Part shown: piece by piece, positions 41,020 to 52,738 of the stretch
Layout: every line of letters starts with the position of its first letter
Numbering within the stretch: position 1 is the stretch's first letter
NCBI RefSeq assembly: GCF_001028625.1
Contig: NZ_CP011805.1
Location: 806,001 to 870,000, forward strand
Direction: 5' to 3'
DNA from: Pelagerythrobacter marensis
GTDB lineage: Bacteria > Pseudomonadota > Alphaproteobacteria > Sphingomonadales > Sphingomonadaceae
DNA length: 64,000 nt
Position numbers and translations under genes: made by a program
The notes under the pieces: model-generated
Told to the model about the DNA's origin: nothing
Seen by the model: the letters and a program-made list of their open reading frames with translations, nothing else
Databases searched by the model: none

Positions 41020-42444
41020 ATGACAAGCGTTCTGGAGAAAACCATTCGCGGCGCGGTGACGGCGGGGATTGGAAAGATCGCCGATATCCGCAGGACCGGC
41101 CTGGATGCCGAAAATCCGTTCACCACCGGGCTTCATGCACCGATGGATGCCGAGCTGACTCTGGACGATCTGCCCGTTACCGGCTCGATCCCGCCCGAAC
41201 TGGATGGCCGCTATGTTCGCATCGGCCCGAACCCCAAGTTTGCCGACCCGCGCGGCCACCACTGGTTTGTGGGCGATGGGATGGTGCACGGCGTGCGCCT
41301 GTCGGGCGGCAGGGCCGAGTGGTACCGCAATCGCTACGTTCGGTCGCGCGCGCTGGAAGATGCCTCGGGCCTGGCTGCCGCGCCGGGACCGCGCAGGGGC
41401 ATGGGCGACAACGTCAACACCAACGTAATCGCTTTCGGATCGCGCATTCTGGCGCTGGTGGAAGCGGGGTCTTACCCGGCGGAGCTTTCCGGCGATCTGG
41501 AAACGGTGGCCTACAGCGATTTCGGGGGCGGGCTGGCGGGATCGTTCACGGCCCATCCGCACCGCGATCCGGCCACGGGCGAGTATCACGCGATCTGTTA
41601 CGACGCAGGCAATCCGGGGCAGATAACCCATGTCGTGCTCGACCCCACAGGCAAAGTGGTGCGGGAACTGCCCATCCCTGTCGAGCATGGTCCCTCGATC
41701 CACGATTGTGCGCTGACCCCATCGTATGTGGTCATTTTCGATCTGCCCGTAACCTTTTCCATGAAAGCGCTGATCGCCGGCCACCGTTTCCCCTATCGCT
41801 GGAATCCGTCGCACCGTGCCCGGGTGGGGCTGTTGCCGCGAAACGGCGAGGCCGATGCAATCACCTGGCACGAAGTGGACCCGGCCTATCTTTTCCATGT
41901 TGCGAACAGTTTCGAGGATGAACGCGGCCGCGTCGTGGTCGACTGTTGCGTGTACGAAACGATGTTCGACGGGCCGATGGCGGGGCCTTTCGGGCGAAAC
42001 CTGGGGCTGGAGCGGTGGACCATCGACCCGGCCGGCGGGCGTGTCGGGCGCCGGGTGCTAAGCGCCGAGCCGCAGGAATTCCCCCGGCCTGACGAACGTT
42101 TCTTCACCCGGCCTCATCGCTATGTCTGGACGGTCGGCCTTCCCGACGACGCGAGCGCGGAATTCTTTGCGGCCGCTCCGCTCTATCGCCACGATCTTGC
42201 GGATGGGGCCGCGGTATCCCGGTCGTTTGGCGAAAATGCGGTACCCGGCGAATTCGTATTCGTGCCGGGCGGATCGGATGCGGAGGAAGGCGATGGCTGG
42301 GTGATGGGCTTCGTCATCGACCGCGACAAGCGCATGACGGACTTGGCCATTCTGGATGCGACCACGCTGCAAGATGTCGCCAGAGTCCACATTCCGCACG
42401 TCGTTCCGCCAGGTTTTCACGGGAACTGGATGCCGACCGTTTAG
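41020..42444 (+). CDS. Carotenoid oxygenase family protein
   Basis: A 474-residue non-heme iron dioxygenase of the carotenoid/stilbene cleavage family, a seven-bladed propeller. The four iron ligands are seen as H179 (TAHPH), H228 (SIHDC), H293 (LFHVAN) and H467 (GFHGNW). Possible substrates are carotenoids, apocarotenoids or lignin-type stilbenes (lignostilbene dioxygenase is known from sphingomonads). ATG at 41020 has GGAG upstream. Its divergent TetR neighbour probably senses a substrate or product. Confidence 0.92.
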   Translation: MTSVLEKTIRGAVTAGIGKIADIRRTGLDAENPFTTGLHAPMDAELTLDDLPVTGSIPPELDGRYVRIGPNPKFADPRGHHWFVGDGMVHGVRLSGGRAEWYRNRYVRSRALEDASGLAAAPGPRRGMGDNVNTNVIAFGSRILALVEAGSYPAELSGDLETVAYSDFGGGLAGSFTAHPHRDPATGEYHAICYDAGNPGQITHVVLDPTGKVVRELPIPVEHGPSIHDCALTPSYVVIFDLPVTFSMKALIAGHRFPYRWNPSHRARVGLLPRNGEADAITWHEVDPAYLFHVANSFEDERGRVVVDCCVYETMFDGPMAGPFGRNLGLERWTIDPAGGRVGRRVLSAEPQEFPRPDERFFTRPHRYVWTVGLPDDASAEFFAAAPLYRHDLADGAAVSRSFGENAVPGEFVFVPGGSDAEEGDGWVMGFVIDRDKRMTDLAILDATTLQDVARVHIPHVVPPGFHGNWMPTV

Positions 42445-42485
42445 CACTTGGCAATTGGCGGGAAGGCGGCGATTGTCCGCCACCT

Positions 42486-43439
42486 ATGGAAACGATTCAC
42501 GAACCCATCCTCGACATCAGCGGACTGACCAAGGTCTATTCCGGCGGCCTGAAGGCTCTCGACAATGTCGATCTGACCATTCGGCGGGGGGAGATCTTCG
42601 CGCTGCTCGGCCCCAACGGGGCCGGCAAGACCACGCTCATCGGCGCGGTTTGCGGGATGGTGCGGATCAGTTCCGGCACCATCCGCGCTTTCGGAGAGGA
42701 TCTGGCAGGCAACTGGCGGACTGCACGGCAGAGGATCGGGCTGGTCCCGCAAGAACTCGGCCTGGACATGTTCGATACGGTGGAGCGCCAGATCGGCTAT
42801 TCGCGCGGGCTGTTCGGCCGAGGACCCGATCCGGCACGGATCGAGGAGGTTCTGCGTTCGCTCAGCCTGTGGGACAAGCGGAACGAGGAAATCCGCAAGC
42901 TTTCGGGCGGAATGAAGCGCCGCGTGCTGATTGCCAAGGCGCTGGCCCACGATCCGGAACTGCTGTTCCTGGACGAGCCGACCGCCGGGGTCGATGTGGA
43001 ACTGCGGCGCGACATGTGGCGACAGATTGACAGCCTGCGCGAACAGGGCGTCACGGTGATCCTGACCACCCATTATATCGAGGAAGCGGAAGAAATGGCC
43101 GATCGCGTGGGCGTGATCGACAAGGGTCGCCTGCTGCTGGTCGACGAAAAGGAAGCGATGATGAAAAGGCTCGGCCGGACGGAGGCGCATTTCATTCTCG
43201 CCAGCCCGATCGATCGGATACCCGATGCCCTGGGGGCTTTCCCGGTCACCCTGGCCGACGACGGTGCAACGCTGTGTTATCGCGGCGGTGACGGCACCGG
43301 GAAAGGCAAGGCCGAAGTGGCGGAGATTGCAACCGCGCTGGTCCACAGCGGGGTGGCGTTCACCGCCCTGGAACAGAAGGAATCGAGCCTGGAAGACATT
43401 TTCGTCGATCTGGTCGAACGGCAGGGGCTTGCAGCATGA
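42486..43439 (+). CDS. ABC transporter ATP-binding protein (ABC-2 export type)
   Basis: A 317-residue ATPase with Walker A GPNGAGKT, Q loop IGLVPQELGLD, signature LSGGMKRR and Walker B LLFLDEPTAGVD. The C-terminal 90 residues are the extra domain of the drug-exporter subtype (ending SLEDIFVDLV). It powers the membrane partner encoded by the next gene, whose ATG overlaps its stop by four bases (ATGA). The transported substrate is unknown. Confidence 0.93.
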   Translation: METIHEPILDISGLTKVYSGGLKALDNVDLTIRRGEIFALLGPNGAGKTTLIGAVCGMVRISSGTIRAFGEDLAGNWRTARQRIGLVPQELGLDMFDTVERQIGYSRGLFGRGPDPARIEEVLRSLSLWDKRNEEIRKLSGGMKRRVLIAKALAHDPELLFLDEPTAGVDVELRRDMWRQIDSLREQGVTVILTTHYIEEAEEMADRVGVIDKGRLLLVDEKEAMMKRLGRTEAHFILASPIDRIPDALGAFPVTLADDGATLCYRGGDGTGKGKAEVAEIATALVHSGVAFTALEQKESSLEDIFVDLVERQGLAA

Positions 43440-44200
43440 TCAATTGGCGTTCCACGCTCGCGATCTACCGCAACGAGCTTGCCCGTTTCCGGCGCACCAT
43501 ATTCGGTTCGATCGTCTCGCCGGTCCTGACCACCAGCCTCTATTTCATCGTGTTCGGTGCCGCCATCGGCGGGCGCATTTCCGAAGTCGGCGGGGTCGAT
43601 TACGGGGCCTTCATCGTTCCCGGACTGCTGATGCTGACGCTGCTGTCCGAAAGCACGAGCAATGCGAGCTTCGGCATCTATATGCCCAAGTTCACAGGGG
43701 CGATCTATGAACTGCTGTCTGCCCCGGTCGGGGTGGCGGAAACGCTGTTGGGGTTCGTCGGGGCTGCTGCAACCAAGAGCCTGATCCTTGCCGCGATCAT
43801 CCTGGCGACCGCCACACTGTTCGTCGACTATTCGATTGCCCATCCGGTCTTCGCGCTGTTCTATATCATGCTGGTCGCGGCCAGTTTCTCTCTGCTCGGC
43901 TTCATCCTTGGTGTCTGGGCCGAAGGATTCGAGAAACTGCAGATGGTGCCCCTGCTGATCCTGACTCCGCTCACTTTCCTGGGCGGTACGTTCTATTCGA
44001 TCGATATGCTGCCTTCGCCCTGGGACAAGGTCGCCCTTGCCAATCCGATCGTCTATCTCGTCAACGGGCTGCGCTGGACGTTCTACGGCGATTCCGATGT
44101 GTCGATCGGGATCTCTTTCGGCCTCACGCTGGGCTTCCTCGCAATTTGCGTGGCAGTCATCGCAGTAATCTTCCGCACGGGCTGGCGCCTCAGGACATGA
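43436..44200 (+). CDS. ABC-2 type transporter permease
   Basis: A 254-residue membrane protein with six helices of the ABC-2 family. The typical segments are RFRRTIFGSIVSPVLTTSLYFIVFG near the N-terminus and LTPLTFLGGTFYSIDMLP with the following amphipathic loop (NPIVYLVNGLRW). It pairs with the preceding ATPase. Its stop overlaps the next ATG (ATGA at 44197), so the DUF481 gene is translationally coupled. Confidence 0.92.
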   Translation: MINWRSTLAIYRNELARFRRTIFGSIVSPVLTTSLYFIVFGAAIGGRISEVGGVDYGAFIVPGLLMLTLLSESTSNASFGIYMPKFTGAIYELLSAPVGVAETLLGFVGAAATKSLILAAIILATATLFVDYSIAHPVFALFYIMLVAASFSLLGFILGVWAEGFEKLQMVPLLILTPLTFLGGTFYSIDMLPSPWDKVALANPIVYLVNGLRWTFYGDSDVSIGISFGLTLGFLAICVAVIAVIFRTGWRLRT

Positions 44201-45183
44201 CGCGCTACCTCGCTGGCGTCATGCCGAAGACACCGTTTCCGCTGATCGCAGCCGGCGCTGCATTCCTGACGCTTGCGATGCCGTCCCCCGCCCAGGCCGA
44301 ATTGCCGGAAGGGGTGCGCGCGATGATCGAGGCAGCGATGGAAACCGGCGATGCCGGCAAGATCAGGACCGTCCTCGCGCTGGCCCGTCAGACCAACCCT
44401 GATGGCGCGGAGGAGATCGACGCGATCGAGAACGGGTGGAAAACCCAGCGGGCCGAAGCTGCCCGGCTCGCGCGCGAGGAAAAGGCGCGAAAGATCAGAG
44501 AAGCGGGCCTGTTCGATCTCTGGAGCGGGGAAGGGCAGCTCGGCGGATTTGAATCGAGCGGCAACAGCAACAATATCGGCCTGTCGGCGGGCCTCAAGCT
44601 CAAGCGTCAGGGCGAGGACTGGAGCCATTCGCTGCGGGCTACTGCGGACTACCAGCGCTCCAACGGTGTCACCAGCCGCGAACAGTTTCTGCTGGCCTAC
44701 GAACCTCGTTACGAGATCAACGACGAGTTGTTTTTCTATGGCCTCGCCCAGTACGAGCGTAACGCGCTCCAGGGCTATACCGGTCGTTATGCGGTTTCTG
44801 GCGGCGTCGGCTATCAGGTCGCGAACAACGACGATCTAAAATTGTCGGTCAAGGCCGGCCCGGCATTGCGGCTGACCGATTTCGAAGAAGGGGACGACGA
44901 AACGCGCCTTGCGGCCCTGTTCGGCTTCGATTTCGATTGGCAGATCGCCGAACGGCTGGCGTTCACGCAGGATGCCAACATGGTCGCCGAAACCGGCGGC
45001 GCGGCGACGGTGATCGTCGATTCCACGCGAACCACGTTCAACCTCGTCACCGGACTGGACGCCAAAGTCAGCGACCGGCTTCGTTCGCGCGTAACCTATG
45101 CCGTCGATTACGACAGCAAGCCGCCGGCGGGTAAGGTCTCGACCGATACGATCACCCGGCTGACTCTCGTTTACGACTTCTGA
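44197..45183 (+). CDS. DUF481 outer membrane protein
   Basis: A 328-residue protein with a signal peptide (cleavage at AQA, about residue 34) and a short helical region (EEKARKIREAG) before a beta-barrel of the DUF481/YdiY salt-induced outer membrane family, ending in the outer-membrane signature Phe (TLVYDF). Start at 44197 overlaps the permease stop; an ATG at 44221 would give a shorter signal. With the ABC pair it may form an envelope-spanning function, but this is inference from gene order. Confidence 0.87.
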   Translation: MTRYLAGVMPKTPFPLIAAGAAFLTLAMPSPAQAELPEGVRAMIEAAMETGDAGKIRTVLALARQTNPDGAEEIDAIENGWKTQRAEAARLAREEKARKIREAGLFDLWSGEGQLGGFESSGNSNNIGLSAGLKLKRQGEDWSHSLRATADYQRSNGVTSREQFLLAYEPRYEINDELFFYGLAQYERNALQGYTGRYAVSGGVGYQVANNDDLKLSVKAGPALRLTDFEEGDDETRLAALFGFDFDWQIAERLAFTQDANMVAETGGAATVIVDSTRTTFNLVTGLDAKVSDRLRSRVTYAVDYDSKPPAGKVSTDTITRLTLVYDF

Positions 45184-46310
45184 TGGCTGCGCCCCGATTT
45201 GCATTCCGGGTCGACGCCGTCGACGACAAGGCGCGCACGGGTGCGATCGCCATGCGTCGGGGAGAGATCCGCACGCCGGCCTTCATGCCGGTCGGAACGG
45301 CGGCCACCGTGAAGGCGATGAAGCCGGAAACGGTACGGACGACCGGGGCGGATATCCTGCTCGGCAATACATACCATCTCATGCTGCGACCTGGGGCGGA
45401 GCGCGTGGCGCGCCTTGGCGGCCTGCACGCCTTCATGAACTGGGACCGCCCGATTCTCACCGACAGCGGCGGCTATCAGGTGATGAGCCTGGCCGCTCTG
45501 CGCAAGCTGGACGAGGATGGGGTGCAGTTCCGCAGTCATATCGACGGCGCACGCCACATGCTTTCGCCCGAACGGTCGATGGAAATCCAGCGCTTGCTGG
45601 GTTCGGATATCGTCATGGCGTTCGACGAATGCCCCCGCGCCGATCGCCCGAGGGACGAGATTGCGGCGTCGATGGAACTTTCTATGCGCTGGGCACGGCG
45701 CAGCCGGGATGCGTTCGACAGCGGCGGGGAACACGCCGAAGGGGCCGCGCTGTTCGGCATTCAGCAGGGTGCCCTGGACGAGGACCTGCGCCGAGTTTCG
45801 GCCGAAAAGCTGATCGACATCGGCTTCGACGGCTACGCGGTGGGCGGCCTGGCCGTCGGCGAAGGGCAGGAGGCGATGTTCGCAACGCTCGACTTCGCGC
45901 CCGACATGCTGCCGCAGGATCGCCCGCGCTATCTGATGGGTGTCGGCAAACCCGATGATCTCGTCGGGGCGGTGGAGCGCGGGATCGACATGTTCGACTG
46001 CGTCCTGCCCACACGCTCCGGCCGTAACGGGCAGGCGTTTACGTGGAACGGCCCGCTGAACCTGCGAAACGCGCGCCATGCCGAAGACACCGCACCGCTC
46101 GACGAACGATGCAAATGCTCAGTTTGCGCAAGCTATTCGCGGGCCTACCTCCACCACCTGCACAAGGCGGGTGAAATCCTCGGCGCGATGCTGACCACGG
46201 AACACAACCTGGCCTTCTATCAACAATTGATGGAAGCCATGCGCCAGGCGATCGCAACGCACAGCTTCACCCAGTTCGCCATCGATTTCCGCCGGGACTA
46301 TTTGCGCTAA
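45183..46310 (+). CDS. tgt: tRNA-guanine transglycosylase
   Basis: A 375-residue enzyme that swaps G34 for preQ1 in tRNAs for Asp, Asn, His and Tyr. The catalytic Asp is D94 in LTDSGGYQVMSL; the second Asp lies in DMFDCVLPTR, and the zinc site is CKCSVCASYSRAYLHH. Its ATG overlaps the DUF481 stop by one base (TGATG). It ends in a strong two-way terminator before rpsD. Confidence 0.97.
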   Translation: MAAPRFAFRVDAVDDKARTGAIAMRRGEIRTPAFMPVGTAATVKAMKPETVRTTGADILLGNTYHLMLRPGAERVARLGGLHAFMNWDRPILTDSGGYQVMSLAALRKLDEDGVQFRSHIDGARHMLSPERSMEIQRLLGSDIVMAFDECPRADRPRDEIAASMELSMRWARRSRDAFDSGGEHAEGAALFGIQQGALDEDLRRVSAEKLIDIGFDGYAVGGLAVGEGQEAMFATLDFAPDMLPQDRPRYLMGVGKPDDLVGAVERGIDMFDCVLPTRSGRNGQAFTWNGPLNLRNARHAEDTAPLDERCKCSVCASYSRAYLHHLHKAGEILGAMLTTEHNLAFYQQLMEAMRQAIATHSFTQFAIDFRRDYLR

Positions 46311-46370
46311 CTTGAGATAGTGGCGGCCGAGGCAAGGGGCGGTCTTTCCGACAATCTGCAGACCCGAACG

Positions 46371-46402
46371 AAAAAGGGCGGCCCCGCTGGACCGCCCTTT
46401 TT
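46371..46402. terminator. Two-way intrinsic terminator between tgt and rpsD
   Basis: AAAAAGGGCGG, a 10-base loop, then CCGCCCTTTTT. The stem is 6 GC pairs flanked by A5 and T5, so it works for tgt on the plus strand and for rpsD on the minus strand. Confidence 0.9.
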
Positions 46403-46423
46403 CTTGTAACGCCGATTTGCGGA

Positions 46424-47038
46424 TCAGCGCGAGTAGAATTCGACCACCAGGTTCGGTTCCATCGTTACCGGGTAAGGCACTTCGTCGAGCGTGGGGACGC
46501 GCGTGAAGGTTACCTTGTCGGTGCCGTCGGGGGCCACGTAATCGGGAATGTCACGCTCGGGCAAGCTCTGAGCTTCGATAACCAGCGCCATTTCCTTGGC
46601 CTTGTCGCCCAGGCTGATGATGTCGCCGACGTTGATGCGGCGGCTCGCGATGTTGCACTTCACGCCGTTCACGCGAATGTGACCGTGGCTGACGATCTGT
46701 CGTGCGGCGAAGATCGTCGGGGCGAACTTGGCGCGATAGACGACCATGTCCAGACGCTGTTCGAGCAGGCCGATCAGGTTCTGGCTGGTGTCGCCCTTCA
46801 TCCGCGAGGCCTGCTGATAAGTGGCCTTGAACTGCTTTTCCGTCACGTCGCCGTAGTAGCCCTTCAGCTTCTGCTTGGCGCGAAGCTGAAGACCGAAGTC
46901 GCTCATCTTGCCCTTGCGGCGCTGACCGTGCTGGCCGGGGCCATAGGAACGCTTGTTGACCGGAGAGTTCGGACGACCCCAGATGTTTTCGCCCATCCGG
47001 CGGTCGAGTTTGTACTTGGCGCTTTTGCGCTTCGACAT
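46424..47038 (-). CDS. rpsD: 30S ribosomal protein S4
   Basis: A 204-residue ribosomal protein that starts 16S rRNA folding. It has the N-terminal S4 domain (KYKLDRRMGENIWG) and an S4 RNA-binding domain (LEQRLDMVVYRAKFAPTIFAARQIVSHGHIRVNG). The longer frame to 47323 is rejected: ATG at 47038 has AAGGA nine bases upstream and gives the conserved length. No spsD-linked rpoA or rpsM is present, so it stands alone, as usual in Alphaproteobacteria. Confidence 0.96.
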   Translation of the reverse strand: MSKRKSAKYKLDRRMGENIWGRPNSPVNKRSYGPGQHGQRRKGKMSDFGLQLRAKQKLKGYYGDVTEKQFKATYQQASRMKGDTSQNLIGLLEQRLDMVVYRAKFAPTIFAARQIVSHGHIRVNGVKCNIASRRINVGDIISLGDKAKEMALVIEAQSLPERDIPDYVAPDGTDKVTFTRVPTLDEVPYPVTMEPNLVVEFYSR

Positions 47039-47302
47039 ATGTCGTGTCCTTCGATTTGCTGGATCGCCCCCCGCACCGACCATCGGGGCGGGGCCGACCA
47101 TTGAACCCGGCATCGCACCGCCTGAGCAAATTATCTCAGGCGCGGCCGCCGCTTCACCGGGATGCGGAGCCAATTCGCGAAGGCGCGCCATTAGCAGGAT
47201 GGGGAGTGCGGTCAAGAGGGAGATCGGGCGTCCACCGCCCATGCGCCTGCCGTTTGCCATAGACGCTCGACAACGGGAAGAGCGCAGGGCAGGGCGCTGC
47301 CT

Positions 47303-47614
47303 ATGACTGATACGTTCAAACACCCCGATGCCTGCACCGACATGGGCGAGGTGCGCGAGGGCGTCGATGCCACCGACCGCGAACTGATGATCCTGCTTTC
47401 GAGGCGTTTCGGCTATATGCGGGCCGCCGCGCGGATCAAGGAAGCGCGCGACGCCGTTCGTGATGAGGCGCGCAAGCAGGCGGTCGTTTCCGCTGCCGCC
47501 GAGGACGCGGCATCGCGCGGGCTCCCGGCTGAAGCGATTGCGGAAATCTGGGACCGGCTCGTCGAAAGTTCGATCGCCTACGAGCTCGACGAATGGGATC
47601 GGCTGCGCAGCTAG
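47303..47614 (+). CDS. Chorismate mutase (AroQ class)
   Basis: A 103-residue all-helical enzyme turning chorismate into prephenate. The AroQ marks are the first helix REGVDATDRELMILLSRRFGYMRAAARIKEAR with the catalytic Arg and Lys, and the late Glu in ESSIAYELDEWD. The length is that of a free-standing mutase. Its stop adjoins the stop of convergent trmJ directly. Confidence 0.9.
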   Translation: MTDTFKHPDACTDMGEVREGVDATDRELMILLSRRFGYMRAAARIKEARDAVRDEARKQAVVSAAAEDAASRGLPAEAIAEIWDRLVESSIAYELDEWDRLRS

Positions 47615-48376
47615 CTAGTCGCGCGGCGGCCTGGCGAGGCTCGACAGGACACCCCGCATCGTGCGCACTTCCAGGTGGTTCCAGCCGGGTTTGGTCAACA
47701 TGGAACGCAGGGTCCGCCGCGTGGCCGCGGCCCGGCTTTCGGGAAGAAAATAGCCGCGCGGCGCCAGCATGTTTTCCAGCTGGCCGATCATGCCCTCCAA
47801 CTCCTCCTGCGGGGCAGGAGGGAGGCTTTCTTCATCCGTAGGCTGCACCAGGGTTCCGCGCTCGCCCTGGGTTTTCGACCATTCGTAGGCGCAGAGAATC
47901 ACCGCCTGGGCAAGGTTGAGCGAGCCGAATTCAGGATTGATCGGAACGGTCAGAATTGCGCGGGCCAGTGCCACGTCATCGGTTTCGAGGCCGGATCGTT
48001 CAGGGCCGAACACGATGGCAGAACGGCCACGGGCCGCAGCGATCTCCCCCGCAGCTTCTGCAGGCGTTACCACGGGTTTGGTCACGCCGCGCTTGCGCAC
48101 CGTCGTCGCATAAACGTGCGCGCAATCGGCGACGGCGTCGGCCAGAGATTCATGGACGCTTGCTTGTTCCAGCACGATATCGGCGCCGGCTGCTGCCGGT
48201 CCGGCCGCCGGATTGGGCCAGCCGTCGCGAGGCGTCACCAGTCGCATTTCGGTCAGGCCGAAATTAAGCATCGCCCGCGCGGCCTTACCGATATTTTCGC
48301 CCAGTTGCGGGCGGACCAGCACGATGACGGGGCGCTCGTGCCCCTCGCCGGAATCGTTCGGGTGGGAGGGTGCCAC
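47615..48376 (-). CDS. tRNA (cytidine/uridine-2'-O-)-methyltransferase TrmJ-like
   Basis: A 253-residue SPOUT methyltransferase. The knot motifs are VLVRPQLGENIGKAARAMLNFGL, AIVFGPERSGL and NPEFGSLNLAQAVILCAYEW. TrmJ methylates the 2'-OH of position 32 in tRNAs; rRNA-directed relatives cannot be excluded. Start is GTG at 48376, joined to the nrdR stop (TGAGTG). Last gene of rpiB-glyA-nrdR-trmJ. Confidence 0.9.
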   Translation of the reverse strand: MAPSHPNDSGEGHERPVIVLVRPQLGENIGKAARAMLNFGLTEMRLVTPRDGWPNPAAGPAAAGADIVLEQASVHESLADAVADCAHVYATTVRKRGVTKPVVTPAEAAGEIAAARGRSAIVFGPERSGLETDDVALARAILTVPINPEFGSLNLAQAVILCAYEWSKTQGERGTLVQPTDEESLPPAPQEELEGMIGQLENMLAPRGYFLPESRAAATRRTLRSMLTKPGWNHLEVRTMRGVLSSLARPPRD

Positions 48377-48853
48377 TCAGTCGCCGCCCGCGTCTTGCGC
48401 GCCGGCATCGTGGATCGAGCTGGCGAATTCCTCGAAATCGCGTGCTTCGCTGAAATCGCGATAGACGCTGGCAAAGCGTATGTAGGCCACACTGTCTATC
48501 TGGCGCAGCCCCTCCATCACCAGTTCGCCGATCCTGGTGGAGGGCACTTCGCTTTCCCCCGCGGTTTCGACCTGGCGCTGAATGCCGGAAACGAGCTGAT
48601 CGATCCGCTCCTGCTCGATCCCGCGCTTGCGGCAGGCAAGGGCGACCGAGTGTTCGAGCTTCGACCGGTCGAAGGTTTCGCGCCGCTCCCCGCTCTTGAC
48701 GATCGTAACTTCGCGCAGCTGCACGCGCTCGAACGTGGTGAAACGCGCGCCGCAGCTGGTGCACTGGCGCCGCCGGCGGATGGCCGAGCCGTCCTCTGCC
48801 GGGCGGCTGTCCTTTACCTGGCTGTCGTCATGCGCGCAGAAGGGGCATCGCAT
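48377..48853 (-). CDS. nrdR: Transcriptional repressor NrdR
   Basis: A 158-residue repressor of ribonucleotide reductase genes. The zinc ribbon cysteines are C3, C6, C31 and C34; the rest is the ATP-cone domain (TIVKSGERRETFDRSKLEHSV). It binds NrdR boxes when loaded with dATP. The start lies 6 bases after the glyA stop, and glyA-nrdR neighbours are common in Proteobacteria. Confidence 0.96.
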   Translation of the reverse strand: MRCPFCAHDDSQVKDSRPAEDGSAIRRRRQCTSCGARFTTFERVQLREVTIVKSGERRETFDRSKLEHSVALACRKRGIEQERIDQLVSGIQRQVETAGESEVPSTRIGELVMEGLRQIDSVAYIRFASVYRDFSEARDFEEFASSIHDAGAQDAGGD

Positions 48854-48859
48854 CGCGCA

Positions 48860-50170
<1,311 letters not shown>

Positions 50171-50178
50171 CGGCGTTC

Positions 50179-50616
50179 TCAGCAGCTTGGATTGGAAAGT
50201 TTGTCGACGCGGCGCTGGTGGCGCCCGCCGCCGAAATCGGTGCCGATGAAGGCCGCTACGCAGGCCTTTGCCTGCTCGATCCCGATCAGCCGGGCACCCA
50301 GCGCGATCACGTTGGCATCGTTGTGCTCGCGGGCAAGCTGGGCGGACAGCGGTTCCGATACCAGAGCGCAGCGGGCGCCCGGATTGCGGTTGGCGGCGAT
50401 CGAGATGCCTATCCCGGACCCGCACAACGCGATCCCGCGCTCCGCAGTGCCTTCGGCAACGACCGCGGCCAGCTTGTAGCCGAAATCGGGGTAATCGACG
50501 CTGTCGTGGCTGTCGGGTCCGAGGTCGGCGACCTCGTGGCCTTCCTCTATCAACCATTCACGCAAGGCGGCCTTCATGTCGATGGCCGCGTGGTCAGAAG
50601 CTATCGCGATACGCAT
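50179..50616 (-). CDS. rpiB: Ribose-5-phosphate isomerase B
   Basis: A 145-residue sugar isomerase of the RpiB/LacAB family, converting ribose 5-phosphate and ribulose 5-phosphate. Marks are IAIASDHAAIDMK near the N-terminus, the catalytic Cys in IALCGSGIGISIAANR and REHNDANVIALGAR. ATG at 50616 is used; an ATG four codons earlier is possible. First gene of the operon with glyA, nrdR and trmJ. Confidence 0.94.
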   Translation of the reverse strand: MRIAIASDHAAIDMKAALREWLIEEGHEVADLGPDSHDSVDYPDFGYKLAAVVAEGTAERGIALCGSGIGISIAANRNPGARCALVSEPLSAQLAREHNDANVIALGARLIGIEQAKACVAAFIGTDFGGGRHQRRVDKLSNPSC

Positions 50617-50706
50617 GGCCGGCCCCATAAGACTTTCGGCCGCACTGCGCCACCCGCAAAGCGATAGTTGTCCCGAGTTCAGTCGGCCATGCTGGCCGCG
50701 ATGTCG

Positions 50707-52728
<2,022 letters not shown>

Positions 52729-52738
52729 GAAGGTGCGT

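Noticed and set aside
47039..47323. An N-terminally extended rpsD of 299 codons
   Set aside because: The extension has no S4 similarity, while ATG 47038 has a good ribosome binding site and gives the standard length.
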